From Methanolobus sp. UBA474 (GTDB taxonomy: Archaea; Halobacteriota; Methanosarcinia; Methanosarcinales; Methanosarcinaceae), in assembly GCA_002501695.1 (NCBI GenBank), contig DANZ01000163.1:1-14688 (forward strand): a stretch of 14,688 bases of DNA, in the 5' to 3' direction. Position numbers and translations under genes: made by a program. Below the pieces are notes generated by a model. It did no database searches and had not been told where the DNA came from. It saw only the letters and a program-made list of their open reading frames with translations. This document shows positions 13,740 to 14,688 of this stretch, piece after piece (the stretch's first letter is position 1; the number at the start of each line of letters is the position of its first letter).

Positions 13740-14387
13740 TTAATTTTTTAGACCGGAATTAAGCCAAGCAACAATATCAAAATGCCTTTTTACAGTATAG
13801 GAGTAATAGTATATGTTATCTATAAAAGGCATTCCCGAAAATTCTTGTAAATGAACTACTGATTTCAATTCAGGATATTTTTGAGCCGTAAAGCAAATTT
13901 TGTTTTCATGAGATAAACAATCATATTTTGATAAATGTTCATATGTACATAGATCTCTATCAGAAAACTGAAAGAATAGATTATTCTCATTGATTCTTTT
14001 TATTCTCTTATTCCATTTTTGTTCAGCTTCTTTTTCCGTCTTATAGTGCATAAAGTGTATTTCAATATCCTGTTCTAATATGGCTATTGGGTAGTTTCTG
14101 TCTTTAGTATTATATTTTGATTTTTCAATAAACTGCAGATCACTGTACACTTTATCAAAATCACTCAAGAGATTTATGTAGCATGGAGCAAAAAGAAACA
14201 AACCAATAAACGGTGTATTATATCTTATTTTTAAATCCTGATATACTTTACTACCCCAACAATTATTTGAAATAAGTGAAAAATCTTTATTCTCTAATAG
14301 TTTTCGAGATTTATAATCGTCTATTATCTCTAACAATCTGTGATACAAGTGAATTGCATTTGAAATCACTATATTTGTGCTCTTCAA
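13740..14387 (-). CDS. DUF1919 family protein (annotated as exopolysaccharide biosynthesis)
   Basis: The 215-residue product shows the DUF1919 hallmarks: SLISNNCWGSKVYQ followed by YNTPFIGLF, the DIEIHFMHYKTEKEAEQKW segment, FSDRD and HFDIVAWLN near the end. Homologues lie in polysaccharide or glycan clusters of bacteria and some archaea; the reaction is unknown. The frame starts with TTG at 14387, supported by GGGA shortly upstream and by a consensus TATA box (14435-14442) at the right distance; a GTG six codons in is the alternative. The gene is clearly more AT-rich than the genes to its left, and a group II intron end sits about 95 bp upstream, consistent with a foreign segment. Partners for glycan assembly are not in the window. 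Confidence 0.85.
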   Translation of the reverse strand: MKSTNIVISNAIHLYHRLLEIIDDYKSRKLLENKDFSLISNNCWGSKVYQDLKIRYNTPFIGLFLFAPCYINLLSDFDKVYSDLQFIEKSKYNTKDRNYPIAILEQDIEIHFMHYKTEKEAEQKWNKRIKRINENNLFFQFSDRDLCTYEHLSKYDCLSHENKICFTAQKYPELKSVVHLQEFSGMPFIDNIYYYSYTVKRHFDIVAWLNSGLKN

Positions 14388-14434
14388 CTAAATCCCTTTT
14401 TTATTAAATATACGTGCCATTACTTTGGTAGGTA

Positions 14435-14442
14435 TATATAAA
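14435..14442 (-). promoter_or_regulatory. Consensus TATA box of the DUF1919 gene
   Basis: Minus strand TTTATATA, preceded by an A-rich stretch that fits a BRE, predicts a transcription start near 14410 and a leader of about 22 bases containing the GGGA ribosome site. Confidence 0.6.
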
Positions 14443-14485
14443 TTTGATACCTGAGCCTATTTCACAACTTCTCTAAACTCCCGTC

Positions 14486-14520
14486 GAATAAGAAAGAGCG
14501 ATTACTCGCTCTCCCTCTTC
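14486..14520 (-). ncRNA. Group II intron domain VI with branch-point adenosine
   Basis: A 7-bp stem AGAGCGA/TCGCTCT with a GTAA loop continues into GAAGAGGG pairing with TTCTTATTC, leaving one unpaired A (14489), the expected branch nucleotide. Confidence 0.82.
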
Positions 14521-14523
14521 TAA

Positions 14524-14557
14524 GAACGGTACGTGAAAGTTTCCCTTCATACCGCTC
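14524..14557 (-). ncRNA. Group II intron domain V
   Basis: The 34-base element starts GAGCGGTATGAAGG, has a GAAA tetraloop and closes with CTTT...ACCGTTC. By hand it pairs fully as 14 base pairs with a two-base CG bulge and has the AGC catalytic triad at its base, exactly the domain V layout. Confidence 0.9.
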
Positions 14558-14688
14558 AAGCATTCTATAACCCTTTCAGTATTGGGCAGCAGCTTAAACT
14601 ACTTTTTTGTGGCATTCAATATACATAGCGAATTACACAACTATTCTCTATCAGTCTCTTCATGTTTGCTTCTTACGTCCTCGTTTTT

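Larger units (their letters stand above)
14483..14688 (-). mobile_element. 3' end of a group II intron (runs off right edge)
   Basis: On the minus strand the sequence carries intact domains V and VI. Domain V is at 14524-14557 and domain VI at 14486-14520, with a bulged A at 14489 as branch point seven bases from a terminal AC at 14484-14483, which sets the 3' splice site. The body of the intron and any reverse transcriptase/maturase lie outside the window. A short basic frame at 14660-14686 (KRGRKKQT then stop) may be the tail of that maturase, but this is a guess. The insertion is in the intergenic region, about 40 bp upstream of the DUF1919 TATA box and in the same orientation as that gene. 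Confidence 0.87.

Noticed and set aside
13657..13743. 28-codon plus-strand ORF (MHSAYEFKYQLFIKRG start) between the regulator and DUF1919
   Set aside because: It could be a transposase remnant, but it is too short to support and no terminal inverted repeats or target duplication were found.

Overview
The window looks like a chromosomal segment of a methanogenic archaeon, most likely a methylotrophic member of the Methanosarcinaceae; the genus cannot be fixed from the sequence. The reasons are archaeal TATA-type promoters (including a probable leaderless one), GGTG/GGAG ribosome sites, a FilR1/DUF1724 winged-helix regulator, a geranylgeranyl reductase of the archaeal lipid type, an Ni-CODH-family protein and a group II intron end of the kind common in Methanosarcina relatives. 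No rRNA, tRNA or CRISPR array was seen.

Layout. 1-375 (-): N-terminal part of a DEAD-box RNA helicase with a palindrome-rich upstream region. 819-4967: a metal/redox neighbourhood made of a small Rieske protein (+), a DUF1847 cysteine-rich protein (-), a NifX-like FeMo-cofactor-family protein (+), a CooS-type protein (-) and a previously overlooked 59-residue cysteine-rich ORF (-). 5327-8004 (+): a two-gene operon for glycogen breakdown, with a bacterial Pfk-2-type phosphofructokinase followed by a short alpha-glucan phosphorylase. A long perfect-looking RNA hairpin lies at 8144-8219, where this operon converges with an 87-residue unknown protein (-). 8772-10153 (-): a YdjM/DUF457-like membrane protein and a coiled-coil protein that resembles the N-terminal reader domain of Mrr/McrB-type restriction proteins. 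10345-12582 (+): a tight operon of geranylgeranyl reductase, a gamma-glutamylcyclotransferase-like protein and a TatD-linked-type radical SAM protein whose C-terminus looks cut short. 12726-13532 (-): FilR1-type regulator. 13740-14387 (-): an AT-rich DUF1919 gene, with the 3' end of a group II intron (-) just upstream, running off the right edge.

The most notable point is the CooS-type protein. It keeps the histidine and four of the five cysteines that normally hold the Ni-Fe C-cluster, but the cysteine equivalent to Cys295 of Carboxydothermus CooS-II is a glutamate (residue 300). It therefore resembles the deviant CooS group that carries an Fe/S/O hybrid cluster and does not oxidise CO. It stands alone, without CooF or CooC, has an inverted repeat over its predicted transcription start, and has a new cysteine-rich mini-protein gene upstream on the same strand. 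The right end (from about 12.6 kb) is more AT-rich and carries the intron, consistent with a more recently acquired segment.
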